From: UBA8958 sp964571695
GTDB lineage: Bacteria > Desulfobacterota > Syntrophia > Syntrophales > UBA8958
NCBI GenBank assembly: GCA_964571695.1
Contig: CAZNDG010000005.1
Span: forward strand, 1-64,000
Length of the DNA stretch: 64,000 nucleotides
Reading direction: 5' to 3'
Shown: positions 17,343 through 25,930 of the stretch, one piece after another
Position numbering within the stretch: position 1 is the stretch's first letter
How the letters are laid out: each line of letters starts with the position of its first letter
Notes under the pieces: model-generated
The model's input: the letters and a program-made list of their open reading frames with translations, nothing else
Databases searched by the model: none
Told to the model about the DNA's origin: nothing
Translations under genes and position numbers: made by a program

Positions 17343-17666
17343 TCAAATGTCGGCATTTTTCCCTGTCCGGCCTTCCAGGGCGGCTATTCTTGTCTTGATT
17401 TCCTCCAGTTCCTTTCTCTCCGGGATATCCAGGCGGTGCAGGACATCGGCGACTGCTTTTTCCAGCGTCTCTTCGAGTTCGTCCGGCCAGTAGGTAAAAA
17501 GCCAGGCGGCCGAAGCCTCGGTCATAAGCTTTTCCGGCTTCATCATTTCCGGAGTTCCACTTTTCCATGCCGCCTCGACTCCGGAGGATATGTCTTTGAG
17601 TTTGTCCGTAGCCTCCAGGGCCGCACCCGTGCCGATCAATGCCGCTTTCTTCAGTGACTTCAACAT
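17343..17666 (-). CDS. phasin-like coiled-coil protein
   Basis: A 107-residue, largely helical protein. The N-terminal half (LKKAALIGTGAALEATDKL) resembles phasin-type amphipathic helices, and the C-terminal 30 residues (IPERKELEEIKTRIAALEGR) are a heptad coiled coil like those of PhaF/PhaI-type proteins. No signal peptide is present. It lies between gatB and the TIGR00266 gene on the same strand. No polyhydroxyalkanoate synthase gene is in the window, so a granule role is only a possibility. Confidence 0.55.
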   Translation of the reverse strand: MLKSLKKAALIGTGAALEATDKLKDISSGVEAAWKSGTPEMMKPEKLMTEASAAWLFTYWPDELEETLEKAVADVLHRLDIPERKELEEIKTRIAALEGRTGKNADI

Positions 17667-17680
17667 TTTTGTTTCCCTTC

Positions 17681-19117
17681 CTATGATCCGGAAGTTAGCT
17701 TGCCGGTCAGGAGCTCCCGGATGATCTTCGGATTGGCCTTGCCCTCGGACGCCTGCATCACCCGGCCGATGAGAAAGCCCATGGCCTTGCCCTGACCGCT
17801 TCGGAAGTCTTCCACCGCCCCCTGATTGGCCGCCAGGACCGAGTCGATGAGCTCGCCCAGGGCGTCGCGATCCGATACCTGGCGGAAGCCTCGGGACCTG
17901 ACGATCTCCTCCGGGGCGGCATCGCTTTCAAAGAGGGCGGCCAGGACCTCCCGGGCGGCGTGGGCATTGATCTCGTCCCGGGAGAGCATATGGAGGAGCG
18001 CGGCGAGGCGGGCGGGGGTGACGGGGGAGTTGCCCAGCTCCCGGCCGCGGTCTTTCACGGCGGGGGCCAGTTGCGTGGTTAGCCAGTGCATGGCGGTCCG
18101 GGGGGCGATTCCCGCCTCGATAAGGGCCTCGAAATAGGAGGCCAGTTCGGGATCGGCGCTCAAGTAGGTCGCCTCCTCGCCGGTGAGCCCGTACCGGGCC
18201 ATGAAGCGTTCGGCCCGCACCGCCGGCATCTCGGGAAGACGGGACCGCATCGTTTCGATCCAGGCCGGCGACAGCTCGATGACCGGGACCGCCGGATCGG
18301 GGATGCAGGGCCCCTCGAACTTGGCCCGCATGGGGAAGGTGGCCTTCTTGTCGGGGTCCCAAAGGCGGGTATGGAGGATTACGGCCTCACCGGTCTGGAC
18401 GGAGGCGCTCTGCCGGCCGATCTCGTAGGCGATGGCGTCGCCCACGTGGCGGACGGAGTTCATGTTTTTCACCTCCACCTTGGTGTTCATCTGCTCCGTG
18501 CCCCGGGGTCGGACGGAGATGTTGGCATCGACGCGCATGGTGCCGTTTTCCATGCTGCACTCCGAAGACCCGGCGTAGCGCACCTGGGTCCGGAGGGCCT
18601 TGAGAAACTCCATGGCGTGATGGGGCGTCCGGAAGTCCGGTTCGGTGACGATCTCCACGAGGGGCGCCCCGGCGCGGTTGAAATCCACCAGGCTGATGGG
18701 TGTCCGCCCCTCCATTTCATGCACCAGTTTGGCCACGTCCTCCTCCATGTGGATGTGGTGGATCCGCAGCCGCTTCTGGGCGCCGTCTTCATCGGTGATG
18801 TCGATCCCGCCGCCCCGGGACAGGGGAAGATGGGCCTGGGACAACTGGTAGCCCTTGGGCAGGTCGGGATAGTAATAGACCTTCTGGTCGAAGGCGCTCC
18901 GGGGTTGTATCTCCGCCCCCAGGGCGAGGCAGAGGAGCGCCGCCTTTTCCAGGGCGGCCTGGCTGAACCGGGGGATGGCCCCGGGAAACCACAGGCAGAT
19001 CGGGCAGGTGTTGGCGTTGGGTTCCGCGGCGGGGTCGTTGGGGCAATCGCAGAACATCTTCGTCGGGCAATTCAGTTCGATGTGGATCTCCAATCCGATG
19101 ACGGCTTCGAATTCCAT
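17681..19117 (-). CDS. gatB: divergent GatB-like subunit of tRNA amidotransferase
   Basis: A 478-residue GatB homologue of normal length. It keeps AVIGLEIHIELNCPTKMFCDC, PDLPKGYQLSQ, RIHHIHMEEDVAKLVHE, DFNRAGAPLVEIVTEPDFR and MRVDANISVRPRG, and it has the C-terminal GatB/YqeY tail domain. It departs from the family at two points: CLGLPG is CLWFPG, and the highly conserved (E/D)YRYFP-E-PDL block is replaced by KFEGPCIPDPAVPVIEL. Canonical GatB transfers ammonia to Glu- or Asp-tRNA after phosphorylation. The start follows GGGAGGTAAATAGAC two bases after the GatA-like stop, so translation is coupled. Confidence 0.85.
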   Translation of the reverse strand: MEFEAVIGLEIHIELNCPTKMFCDCPNDPAAEPNANTCPICLWFPGAIPRFSQAALEKAALLCLALGAEIQPRSAFDQKVYYYPDLPKGYQLSQAHLPLSRGGGIDITDEDGAQKRLRIHHIHMEEDVAKLVHEMEGRTPISLVDFNRAGAPLVEIVTEPDFRTPHHAMEFLKALRTQVRYAGSSECSMENGTMRVDANISVRPRGTEQMNTKVEVKNMNSVRHVGDAIAYEIGRQSASVQTGEAVILHTRLWDPDKKATFPMRAKFEGPCIPDPAVPVIELSPAWIETMRSRLPEMPAVRAERFMARYGLTGEEATYLSADPELASYFEALIEAGIAPRTAMHWLTTQLAPAVKDRGRELGNSPVTPARLAALLHMLSRDEINAHAAREVLAALFESDAAPEEIVRSRGFRQVSDRDALGELIDSVLAANQGAVEDFRSGQGKAMGFLIGRVMQASEGKANPKIIRELLTGKLTSGS

Positions 19118-19119
19118 GT

Positions 19120-20319
19120 CTATTTACCTCCCTGGCGGATGCCTTGCAGATATTCCCCCACGGCGAGGAGGCGGGCGTCGCTCCGTCTGGGCCCGGTAAG
19201 CTGCCATCCCGGCCGGGCCTCCCCCGCCGCCGGCGGCAGGTACAGGGCGGGTTGTCCCGTGACGGCGGCAAAAACCGTGAAGTAGGACTGGGCGTAGATA
19301 TCCGCCGGTACGGAGGCGGTCGCCGGGGCGGCGGTGTTTTCCGTAGGCAGGATGAGAAAATCGGCCTGGGCGGTCGCTGCCGCCATGGCGGCCAGCAGCC
19401 TGGTCCGGATGCGGCAGGCGTTGTCGTAGGCCCCGTAGGCCTGGAACTGGAAAAAGGCCCCCTGGAAGAGATAGCTCTTCAGGAGGGTCCCGAAGGCGGC
19501 GCCCCGGGAGAGGAGGTACATCTCGTTCCAGTTCTTCGCCCCGGCGGCCCGGCGGCCGTAGCGCACTGAATCGTAGCGCCCGGCGCTGGACGAGGCCTCC
19601 ACGGCGCCGACGATCTGATGAACCAGGCCGAACAGGGGAAAATCGGGGATGGATACCTCCCGGAGGTTGAATCCCGTCGCCGTCAGGGCGGCGAGGCCCG
19701 CCGTAAAAGCATCCCGCGCCGCGGGGGACAGGGCCTCCAATGCCTCGGTGACGACGCCGACGGTCTTTCCCCCGGCGTCGATCCGGCCCCCGGAAAAATC
19801 CAGCATCTCCTCGTCGGGAAGGGAAAAGTCGCGCTCGTCGGGACCCGCGGCGGCCCGCAGGAATTCCCGGATCGGCGGCACGTCCCCGGCGAGGACGCCG
19901 CAGCATTCCATGGAGGGGATCAGGCCGATGAGGCCGTAGCGGGAGACGATCCCCCAACTGGGCTTGAAACCGCAGATCCCGGCCCGGGCCGCCGCCAGGC
20001 GCGATTCCCCGGTAAGGTCGATAACCAGTTCCAGATCGGCGGCCCCGCTCCGGACGGCCATGCCGGCCTGACTGCCGTCAAGGCCGAAGCCGAATTCACT
20101 GCTCCGGGTCAGGCCGACCAAGGCCGCCCCGGCTTGCCGGAGGCGGCTCACCGCCGTGGCGTCTTCCCGGGCGGTGTAATCGGTCAGGGCCGGGGAGCCG
20201 GCGCCGGTGGGCCATTCCGCCACGGAGAGGCAGGGCTGGATCGCCGCCCGGAGTCCAGGCGGGGGATCGCCGGCGGGGGAATTGGTTCGGGGAGGCAGAT
20301 AAGCAAAGATTGTTTCCAT
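19120..20319 (-). CDS. degenerate GatA-like protein lacking the amidase active site
   Basis: A 399-residue protein that aligns with GatA (about 485 residues): DATAVSRLRQAGAALVGLTRSSEF (53-76), GICGFKPSWGIVSRYGLI (114-131) and the C-terminal QADFLILPTENTAAPA region. The N-terminal helices are shortened. The catalytic lysine motif (VKDN in GatA) reads AAIQPCL near residue 28. The GGSSGGS loop with the cis-serine is absent, and the nucleophile motif DTGGSIRQPA reads DLTGESRLAA (101-110). The Ser-cisSer-Lys machinery is thus gone, while the reading frame is intact and coupled to gatB. I infer a structural pseudo-amidase or a protein with a new role. Confidence 0.8.
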   Translation of the reverse strand: METIFAYLPPRTNSPAGDPPPGLRAAIQPCLSVAEWPTGAGSPALTDYTAREDATAVSRLRQAGAALVGLTRSSEFGFGLDGSQAGMAVRSGAADLELVIDLTGESRLAAARAGICGFKPSWGIVSRYGLIGLIPSMECCGVLAGDVPPIREFLRAAAGPDERDFSLPDEEMLDFSGGRIDAGGKTVGVVTEALEALSPAARDAFTAGLAALTATGFNLREVSIPDFPLFGLVHQIVGAVEASSSAGRYDSVRYGRRAAGAKNWNEMYLLSRGAAFGTLLKSYLFQGAFFQFQAYGAYDNACRIRTRLLAAMAAATAQADFLILPTENTAAPATASVPADIYAQSYFTVFAAVTGQPALYLPPAAGEARPGWQLTGPRRSDARLLAVGEYLQGIRQGGK

Positions 20320-20402
20320 AAAATTGACTTCCTTTTATATGAGAGAATCCATATTCAGCCGGATATTTTCATCTTTCGTCGCGCCGTTGGCGGTCATGAG
20401 GC

Positions 20403-22523
20403 TTATTCGAGGATGCCCGCCACCTTGAAATAATCACCTTTCACCGCCGGAGCGCTCTTGAGAAGCCGGTCGCCGGCGACGAGGGGCGAACGCCGGGCTT
20501 CCCGGCCCGGGCGGACGTGATTGGCCACCGGTGCCACCGACCGGATCGGTTCTTCTTCTCCCGCCAGTTCCCCGGCCCGGGCGGCCAGTTCCGCCGCCTG
20601 GGCGACGGCGGCTTCCAGCAGCGGCCGTTCCCCCTCCGTGATGCCGATGCGGGAGACCCAGGAGAGGTGATCGAGGCGGTTCTCCTTCGCGGCGTCGCCG
20701 GGCAGGACGTCCCGTCCGCCCAGATTAAGGAGTCCCAGCTCCGCCAGTTGTTCCTCCTTCACCGGGGCGGGGGCGCCGGTGAGGGGGCAGGCGGCGGAAC
20801 GGTTCTTCGGGAAGGCGATGACTTCCCGGATGGACGGGGTCTTCAGGATCATGGACGCCACCCGGTCCATCCCCAGGGCGAGACCGCCGTGGGGCGGGGC
20901 GCCGAAGTCGAAGGCCCGGAGGAAGAAGCCGAATTTCTCCTGCACCTCTTGCTCCGAAAGGCCCAGGGCGGCGAAGATCCGGCGCTGCAGACGCCGGTCG
21001 TTGATACGGATGCTGCCGCCCCCCAACTCCTCGCCGTTGACCACCAGGTCGTAGGCCCGGGAGTGGAGGGAGAGGAGTTCCGCCACGTCGGCGGGATCGA
21101 AATCGGTGCGGTCGGGGGCGGTGAAGGGATGGTGGCTGGAGGTGACTCCCCCGTCGTCGGTAGGCTCGAAGAGAGGGAAATCGGTGACCCAGACGGGATA
21201 AAAGGCGTCCGGGGGGATCAGGCCGAGGCGGTTCGCCAGATGGAGGCGCAACTGCCCCAGGGCGGAATTTACCACGACCGGGGAAGGATCGGCGACCATG
21301 ATCAGGACGTCCCCATCCGCCAACTGGAAGCGGTCTTTCAGGGCCTCCTGTTCGGCGGCGCTGAAGAACTGGACGATGTTGGACTCCAGATTTCCCCCTT
21401 CGACGCGCATCCAGGTCATACCCTTGGCGCCGAAGGACGGGGCGATCTCCCGGGCGTATTCGTTTTGCAGGACGTTCTTGCTGAGCTTCTCCGACTGGCC
21501 CCGGATGTTGATCCCCTTGATGATCCCGCCGCGCTGGAGGATCTGCCGGAAAATCCCGTAGGTCGTCCCGGCGAAGACGTTGGTGGCGTCCACCATCCGC
21601 AGCCCGAAGCGCAGGTCGGGCCGGTCGGAGCCGGTGGTGTCCATGGCCTCCGTGTAGGTCATCCGGGGGAACGGACGGGGGAGGGCGATGCCGCCCACGG
21701 CGAACATCCTCACCGTCAATTCTTCCAATAATTCATAGATATATTCCTCATTGACGAATGAGGCCTCGATGTCGAGCTGGGTGAATTCCGGCTGGCGGTT
21801 CGGCCGGAGATCCTCGTCCCGGAAGCAGCGGGCAAGCTGGAAGTATCGCTCCAGGCCGCCGATCATGAGCAATTGCTTGAAGAGCTGGGGCGACTGGGGG
21901 AGGGCGTAGAAGCTCCGGTCGTGGAGGCGGCTGGGGACGAGGTAGTCCCGGGCCCCCTCGGGGGTGCTCATGGTGAGGACGGGGGTCTCCACCTCCACGA
22001 ACCCCCGGGTGTCGAGGTATTCCCGGACGCATTGAAATATCCGGTGCCGCAGGGTCAGGTTGCGCTGCATCGCCGGGCGGCGGATATCCAGGTAGCGGTA
22101 TTGCATCCGCAGTTCTTCGTTTACCTGCTCGGCGCTGCCGACGGATGCGCCGGCCGTCATGGCCTTCTCGGAGATGGCGAAGGGCAGGGGATCCGCCTCG
22201 CTCAGGACGGTGAGTTTGGAGACGAAGACCTCCAGATGGCCCGTTTCGATGTTGGGATTTTCCGTTCCCGCCAGGCGCTTCCGGACTTCGCCCCGGACGG
22301 CAAGGCAATATTCGGTACGCAGGGAGGCGGCGCCGCGGCAGACCCCGGCGGGGGTGAATTCGGGGCTGAAGACGATCTGGACGATGCCGCTGCGATCCCT
22401 AAGGTGGATGAACAGGAGGCCGCCGTGATCCCGGTAGGCATCCACCCATCCGCACAGGAGCACCTCGCGGTCCAGATGCTCCCGGGTCAACTCCCCGCAA
22501 AAGATACGTTCCGAAAAGTCCAT
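20403..22523 (-). CDS. aspS-gatC: aspartyl-tRNA synthetase fused to GatC
   Basis: A 706-residue fusion. Residues 1-105 are the OB anticodon-binding fold. The class II core has motif 2 (FRDEDLRPNRQPEFTQLDIE), the bacterial GAD insertion (GAKGMTWMRVEGGNLESNIVQFF) and motif 3 (HGGLALGMDRVASMI). After the normal AspRS end comes a GatC domain at 618-706: DHLSWVSRIGITEGERP, NHVRPGREARRSP and the typical finish GDYFKVAGILE. ATG 22523 follows AGGAAGGATCGG; upstream in-frame codons are not conserved. Fusion fits a transamidosome in which a non-discriminating AspRS hands Asp-tRNA(Asn) to the amidotransferase encoded just downstream. Confidence 0.9.
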   Translation of the reverse strand: MDFSERIFCGELTREHLDREVLLCGWVDAYRDHGGLLFIHLRDRSGIVQIVFSPEFTPAGVCRGAASLRTEYCLAVRGEVRKRLAGTENPNIETGHLEVFVSKLTVLSEADPLPFAISEKAMTAGASVGSAEQVNEELRMQYRYLDIRRPAMQRNLTLRHRIFQCVREYLDTRGFVEVETPVLTMSTPEGARDYLVPSRLHDRSFYALPQSPQLFKQLLMIGGLERYFQLARCFRDEDLRPNRQPEFTQLDIEASFVNEEYIYELLEELTVRMFAVGGIALPRPFPRMTYTEAMDTTGSDRPDLRFGLRMVDATNVFAGTTYGIFRQILQRGGIIKGINIRGQSEKLSKNVLQNEYAREIAPSFGAKGMTWMRVEGGNLESNIVQFFSAAEQEALKDRFQLADGDVLIMVADPSPVVVNSALGQLRLHLANRLGLIPPDAFYPVWVTDFPLFEPTDDGGVTSSHHPFTAPDRTDFDPADVAELLSLHSRAYDLVVNGEELGGGSIRINDRRLQRRIFAALGLSEQEVQEKFGFFLRAFDFGAPPHGGLALGMDRVASMILKTPSIREVIAFPKNRSAACPLTGAPAPVKEEQLAELGLLNLGGRDVLPGDAAKENRLDHLSWVSRIGITEGERPLLEAAVAQAAELAARAGELAGEEEPIRSVAPVANHVRPGREARRSPLVAGDRLLKSAPAVKGDYFKVAGILE

Positions 22524-22569
22524 GCGCCGATCCTTCCTCCCCGCCGCGGCACCGGTCCGGCGGCCGTTT

Positions 22570-22617
22570 GTACAATTTTGTACCGCGGAACGTATCAAAA
22601 TCGCGGCGATATTTCAA
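22570..22617 (-). promoter_or_regulatory. possible promoter and dyad before aspS-gatC
   Basis: Reading leftward, a -35-like TTGAAA (22612-22617) is followed after 17 bases by TACGTT (22589-22594). The expected start of transcription falls in a perfect 14-bp palindrome GTACAATTTTGTAC (22570-22583), about 47 bases before the aspS-gatC ATG. The -10 match is weak; the palindrome may be an operator. Confidence 0.35.
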
Positions 22618-22634
22618 GGTGAGAATGGCGGGTA

Positions 22635-23549
22635 TCAGCTCAGGAAGATCGACCAGCCCGCCCAAAGGGAGCCGGGGCGAAGATCCAGCGCCCCCGAGGC
22701 CTCGGCGACGGGGGAGAAGCCGCAGGCCCGGCAGTCGATTTGGCCCCGGCTCTTGACGTAGCAGCCCCTGGTGATGGCGCCGTCGGGATCCACGTTGACG
22801 AGGAGGTCGTCGTGGCAGCGCCAGTCGTTGGCGATCATGGCTCGGAGGCGTTCGGAGGAGTTGAGGATGGGCCGCCCCTCCCTTTTCATTCCGATCACCG
22901 CCTCCAGGGCCTCCTTCCTCTCCCGACCGTCCAGGGCCAGGGGCGCTTCCCCCTGGCCGTAGGGGTAGAAGAGCTGGACGGTCATGCCTTTGAACATCCT
23001 TATTTCCCGCAGTTGGTCCAGAAGGGGTTGGAGGTCGCGGCGGTTTTCCCGGTTGATTGTGAAGTGGACGAAGAGACGGTCATGGCGGGAGGAAAGGAGG
23101 TTTTCCCAGACCCGGGCGAAGGAGCGGGAACGGAGCCGGTCATGGGTCTCCGGCAAGCCGTCGACGCTCACCCAGAGGAGATCCGCCGGGACGTCCAGAG
23201 GCTGGGTGCCGTTGGTCGTCACGGCCACCCGGGGGAAGAGCCGGCGGGCATAGGCGATCAAATCCCTGATGCCGTAGGGGCCGTCCCGCCACAGAAGCGG
23301 CTCCCCGCCCTCAAAGACGACGATCAGGACGCCCTGGCGCCGCAGGGCGTCGAGGCCGGCGGTGGCCGTCGCCCAGCTCATGTGGTCCCCCGCCTCCCGG
23401 GCACGGAAATGGAAGGGACAGGCCCGGCAGGCGAGATTGCACCGGTAGGTCACCTTGAAACTGGCCAGGAGGGGCCGTTTTTGCCCGAGGACCTTGCGCC
23501 GGAAGAAAAAGGCGAGAAAGGGGATGAGTCGGTGGGGCCGGTAAGCCAT
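22635..23549 (-). CDS. radical SAM protein
   Basis: A 304-residue radical SAM enzyme. The cluster-binding CX3CX2C is CNLACRAC near residues 37-44, followed by GGEP (VVFEGGEPLLW), which binds the SAM amino group, and later TTNGT and SVDG strands. Four further cysteines near the C-terminus (WRCHD, RGCYV, DCRAC) suggest an extra SPASM-like cluster. A hydrophobic N-terminal stretch (LIPFLAFFFRR) may touch the membrane. The substrate is unknown. It starts 12 bases after the S1-domain gene on the same strand and is probably cotranscribed. Confidence 0.82.
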   Translation of the reverse strand: MAYRPHRLIPFLAFFFRRKVLGQKRPLLASFKVTYRCNLACRACPFHFRAREAGDHMSWATATAGLDALRRQGVLIVVFEGGEPLLWRDGPYGIRDLIAYARRLFPRVAVTTNGTQPLDVPADLLWVSVDGLPETHDRLRSRSFARVWENLLSSRHDRLFVHFTINRENRRDLQPLLDQLREIRMFKGMTVQLFYPYGQGEAPLALDGRERKEALEAVIGMKREGRPILNSSERLRAMIANDWRCHDDLLVNVDPDGAITRGCYVKSRGQIDCRACGFSPVAEASGALDLRPGSLWAGWSIFLS

Positions 23550-23561
23550 CGCGGCGGCGCC

Positions 23562-24788
23562 TCAGCGGCGTTTTTTCCCGCCCGGAGCCTTCTGTTTCAT
23601 GAGGTCGCCCAGGGAACCCATGGTCCTTGGTCCCTGCCGCATGTACTGCCGATAATCGTCTTTGTCCTTACCGGCCGACGCTTCCCCCGGCCGGTCCTGA
23701 TCTGCCGCCTCATCCGTCGCCAGGGACAGGGAGATCCGCTTGCGTTCCCCGTCGATGGCATCGATCCGGACCTCCAGGGAGTCTCCTTCCCGGACCGCAT
23801 CCCGGGGATGGGCGATCCGTTTTCCCTTGCCCAGTTTGGAGATGTGGAGGAGGCCGTCCACCCCCGGTCCGAGGTTGACGAAGGCCCCGAAGGGGGTCAG
23901 GCGCACCACAGATCCCCTTTGTATGGTCCCTTCTGGATAGGCGCTCCGGACTTCGTCCCAGGGATCGGCCAGGGTGGACTTCAGAGACAGGCTGATCCGC
24001 CCGTTTTCCCAGTCCAGCTTCGTGATGGCTACCTCCAGGACCTGGCCCACCGTCAGGCGCTCGTTGATGTCCGTGACCCGTTCCCAGCCGATTTCCGACA
24101 CCGGGAGAAGCCCCTGGACACCGCCGATATCGACGAAGGCGCCAAAGTCACGGAGGGAAACCACGGTACCGGAAACGACCATCCCCTCGCGGAGGGTTTC
24201 TTTCAGGGCCTCTTCTTCCTTCTTTCTCTCCGCCTCGCGGATGGCCCGGTTGGAGAGGATGATGTTGCGGCCCCGCTCCGAGTACTCGACGATCTGGAAC
24301 GCCATGGTCCGGCCCAGGAAGTCCTGTCCTTTGTCCATCCGGCCCAGCCCCATCTGGGAGAAGGGGCAGAAGCCCCGCATCCCCCCCGGCAGCTTGATAT
24401 CGTAGCCGCCCTTGATCTCCTTTTCCACCATTCCTTCCACCGGGATCCCGCTCTGCCAGATCTCTTCCAGATATTGCCGGGCGGAATCCCCCGCCCCGAT
24501 CCGGGTGGTGAAGAGCTTTTCGTTGTGTCTCGAAGACAGGAAATAGGCCGTCAGGACATCGCCTTCCTTCACGGCGACGTTCCCCTCTTCGTCCGCCAGC
24601 TCCTTCCGGTCCAGATAGCCCTCGCTTTTGCCGCCCAGATCCAGAAAGATCCAATCATTCGTAATTTTTACGATCTTTGCTTCCACCTTCTGTCCGGGTT
24701 TCAGAAAATCCTGCCGCACCGGAGTCTGTTCAAAAAGTTCGGCAAAACTCTTCTCTTCGTTGCCTTCCATGTTTTCGCTTGTCGCCAT
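23562..24788 (-). CDS. four-S1-domain RNA-binding protein (RpsA-like)
   Basis: A 408-residue protein with four S1/OB units at roughly residues 30-100, 115-185, 205-280 and 290-365. The last two are the most typical (GTVVSLRDFGAFVDIGGVQGLLPVSEIGW and GSVVRLTPFGAFVNLGPGVDGLLHISKL). A basic tail (KAPGGKKRR) ends it. Compared with the six-domain ribosomal protein S1 it is short, as in many Firmicutes and some deltaproteobacteria. ATG 24788 follows GGAAGGGAA. It probably helps mRNA binding to ribosomes or RNA turnover; which of these cannot be told. Confidence 0.82.
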   Translation of the reverse strand: MATSENMEGNEEKSFAELFEQTPVRQDFLKPGQKVEAKIVKITNDWIFLDLGGKSEGYLDRKELADEEGNVAVKEGDVLTAYFLSSRHNEKLFTTRIGAGDSARQYLEEIWQSGIPVEGMVEKEIKGGYDIKLPGGMRGFCPFSQMGLGRMDKGQDFLGRTMAFQIVEYSERGRNIILSNRAIREAERKKEEEALKETLREGMVVSGTVVSLRDFGAFVDIGGVQGLLPVSEIGWERVTDINERLTVGQVLEVAITKLDWENGRISLSLKSTLADPWDEVRSAYPEGTIQRGSVVRLTPFGAFVNLGPGVDGLLHISKLGKGKRIAHPRDAVREGDSLEVRIDAIDGERKRISLSLATDEAADQDRPGEASAGKDKDDYRQYMRQGPRTMGSLGDLMKQKAPGGKKRR

Positions 24789-24966
24789 TTCCCTTCCACC
24801 TGTCTGTCCAATTTTTGCTTTCTGGGAATGAACCCGCCATTCCTTCCCCTCTCCATAGCGACAAATCGCCACAATGACAATGTCTTTTTTCCCAAGGTCA
24901 TGAGGCGCGGCTCATACCGTGGCCGGAGGGGTTTTTGCGGGCACGCGATTCCATGTCTTGGCGGGG

Positions 24967-25776
24967 TTATGGCCGCTTTGCCGTCCCGGCCAGAAGCCGG
25001 TCGAGGGCCAGGTCGTAGGCGCCGAACTCGCTGAGGTCGTTGTGCCCGCCCCCTTCGATGCGAATAAGCTCGTGGGGTGAGCGGATCAGCTTTTCCAGCC
25101 TCACCGCGGCGTCGTAGGGGATGATATCGTCTTTGGTCCCGTGGATGAGATAGACCGGGCAGGCCACCTCCGGGAGCCATCGGTCGGTGGGAAAGGGATA
25201 TTTCAGGATCAGGGAGATAAGGCGCCGGGGCAGCAGTGGGTAGTGATGGGCGGCCAGGTCGGCGAGGCTGAAAAAGGGCGACTCCAGGATCAGGAGGCGC
25301 GGTTTGCCGGTCCGGGCAAGCCAGGCGGCCATGCCGGTGCCGATGGAGCGCCCGTAAATCACGATCCGTTCCGCCGGGGTGGTCTCCCGGAGGCGTTCGT
25401 AAACCGCCAGGGCGTCGTCGAGGAGCTGGCTTTCGCTGTCGATGCGCCCCGTGCTCTTGCCGAAGCCGCGATAGTCGAAGATGAACAGTTCGTAGCCCCG
25501 GGAGGTGAAATCCCGGGCCACGTCGCCCCAGGTACGGAGGCTGCCGGCGTTCCCGTGGAGGTAAAGGACCACCCCGCGGGCCTCAGGGACGCGGAAGTGG
25601 AGGGCGTTGATCACCGCCCCCACCACGGGGATGTTCACTTCCGCAAATGATTCCGAGAAGTTGTAGCGATAATCCCGGGGGAGGACTTCGGGATGGAAGA
25701 TCATCTGCTCCTGGGTGCAGCCCATCAGGAGGGTGAAAAAACATGAGATCAACCAGGGCGAGATAAATCTTTTCAC
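24967..25776 (-). CDS. lipoprotein alpha/beta-hydrolase, BEM46/YfhR type
   Basis: A 269-residue alpha/beta-hydrolase. GTG 25776 is preferred because it places a compact lipoprotein signal (KRFISPWLISCFFTLLMGC, with Cys20 as lipidation site) at the N-terminus; the upstream in-frame extension is not protein-like. Seen are the oxyanion loop YLHGNAGS, nucleophile elbow GRSIGTG, the acid in HGTKDDIIP and the final histidine in GGGHNDL. It probably faces the periplasm, attached to a membrane. The substrate is unknown. It is separated from the S1 gene by 178 bases. Confidence 0.8.
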   Translation of the reverse strand: MKRFISPWLISCFFTLLMGCTQEQMIFHPEVLPRDYRYNFSESFAEVNIPVVGAVINALHFRVPEARGVVLYLHGNAGSLRTWGDVARDFTSRGYELFIFDYRGFGKSTGRIDSESQLLDDALAVYERLRETTPAERIVIYGRSIGTGMAAWLARTGKPRLLILESPFFSLADLAAHHYPLLPRRLISLILKYPFPTDRWLPEVACPVYLIHGTKDDIIPYDAAVRLEKLIRSPHELIRIEGGGHNDLSEFGAYDLALDRLLAGTAKRP

Positions 25777-25871
25777 TTTTAATCTCTTTGGGTCGAATTC
25801 CCCAGCGCTTGCGACGATGGTAAAATTGGGTACCACGATCCGACCCGGATGGGAAGAATAATGTTTTCTCC

Positions 25872-25900
25872 TTGACATTCGCTGGTCTTTACCGGATGAT
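25872..25900 (+). promoter_or_regulatory. sigma-70-type promoter for the small periplasmic protein gene
   Basis: A perfect -35 TTGACA (25872-25877) is followed by 17 bases and a -10-like GATGAT (25895-25900, four of six matches). It lies 30 bases before ATG 25931, which has GAGGAGGA as ribosome site. Confidence 0.55.
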
Positions 25901-25930
25901 CCAATCATAAAAACCGAGGAGGAATGACTT

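Noticed and set aside
20320..20402. Missing GatA N-terminus hidden in another frame before 20319
   Set aside because: Reading the gap and the start of the gene in the other frames gave no VKDN- or GGSSGGS-like sequence, so a simple frameshift does not explain the loss.
22740..25034. Plus-strand frame of about 760 codons across the radical SAM and S1-domain genes
   Set aside because: It covers two well-supported minus-strand genes and reads as antisense low-complexity sequence.
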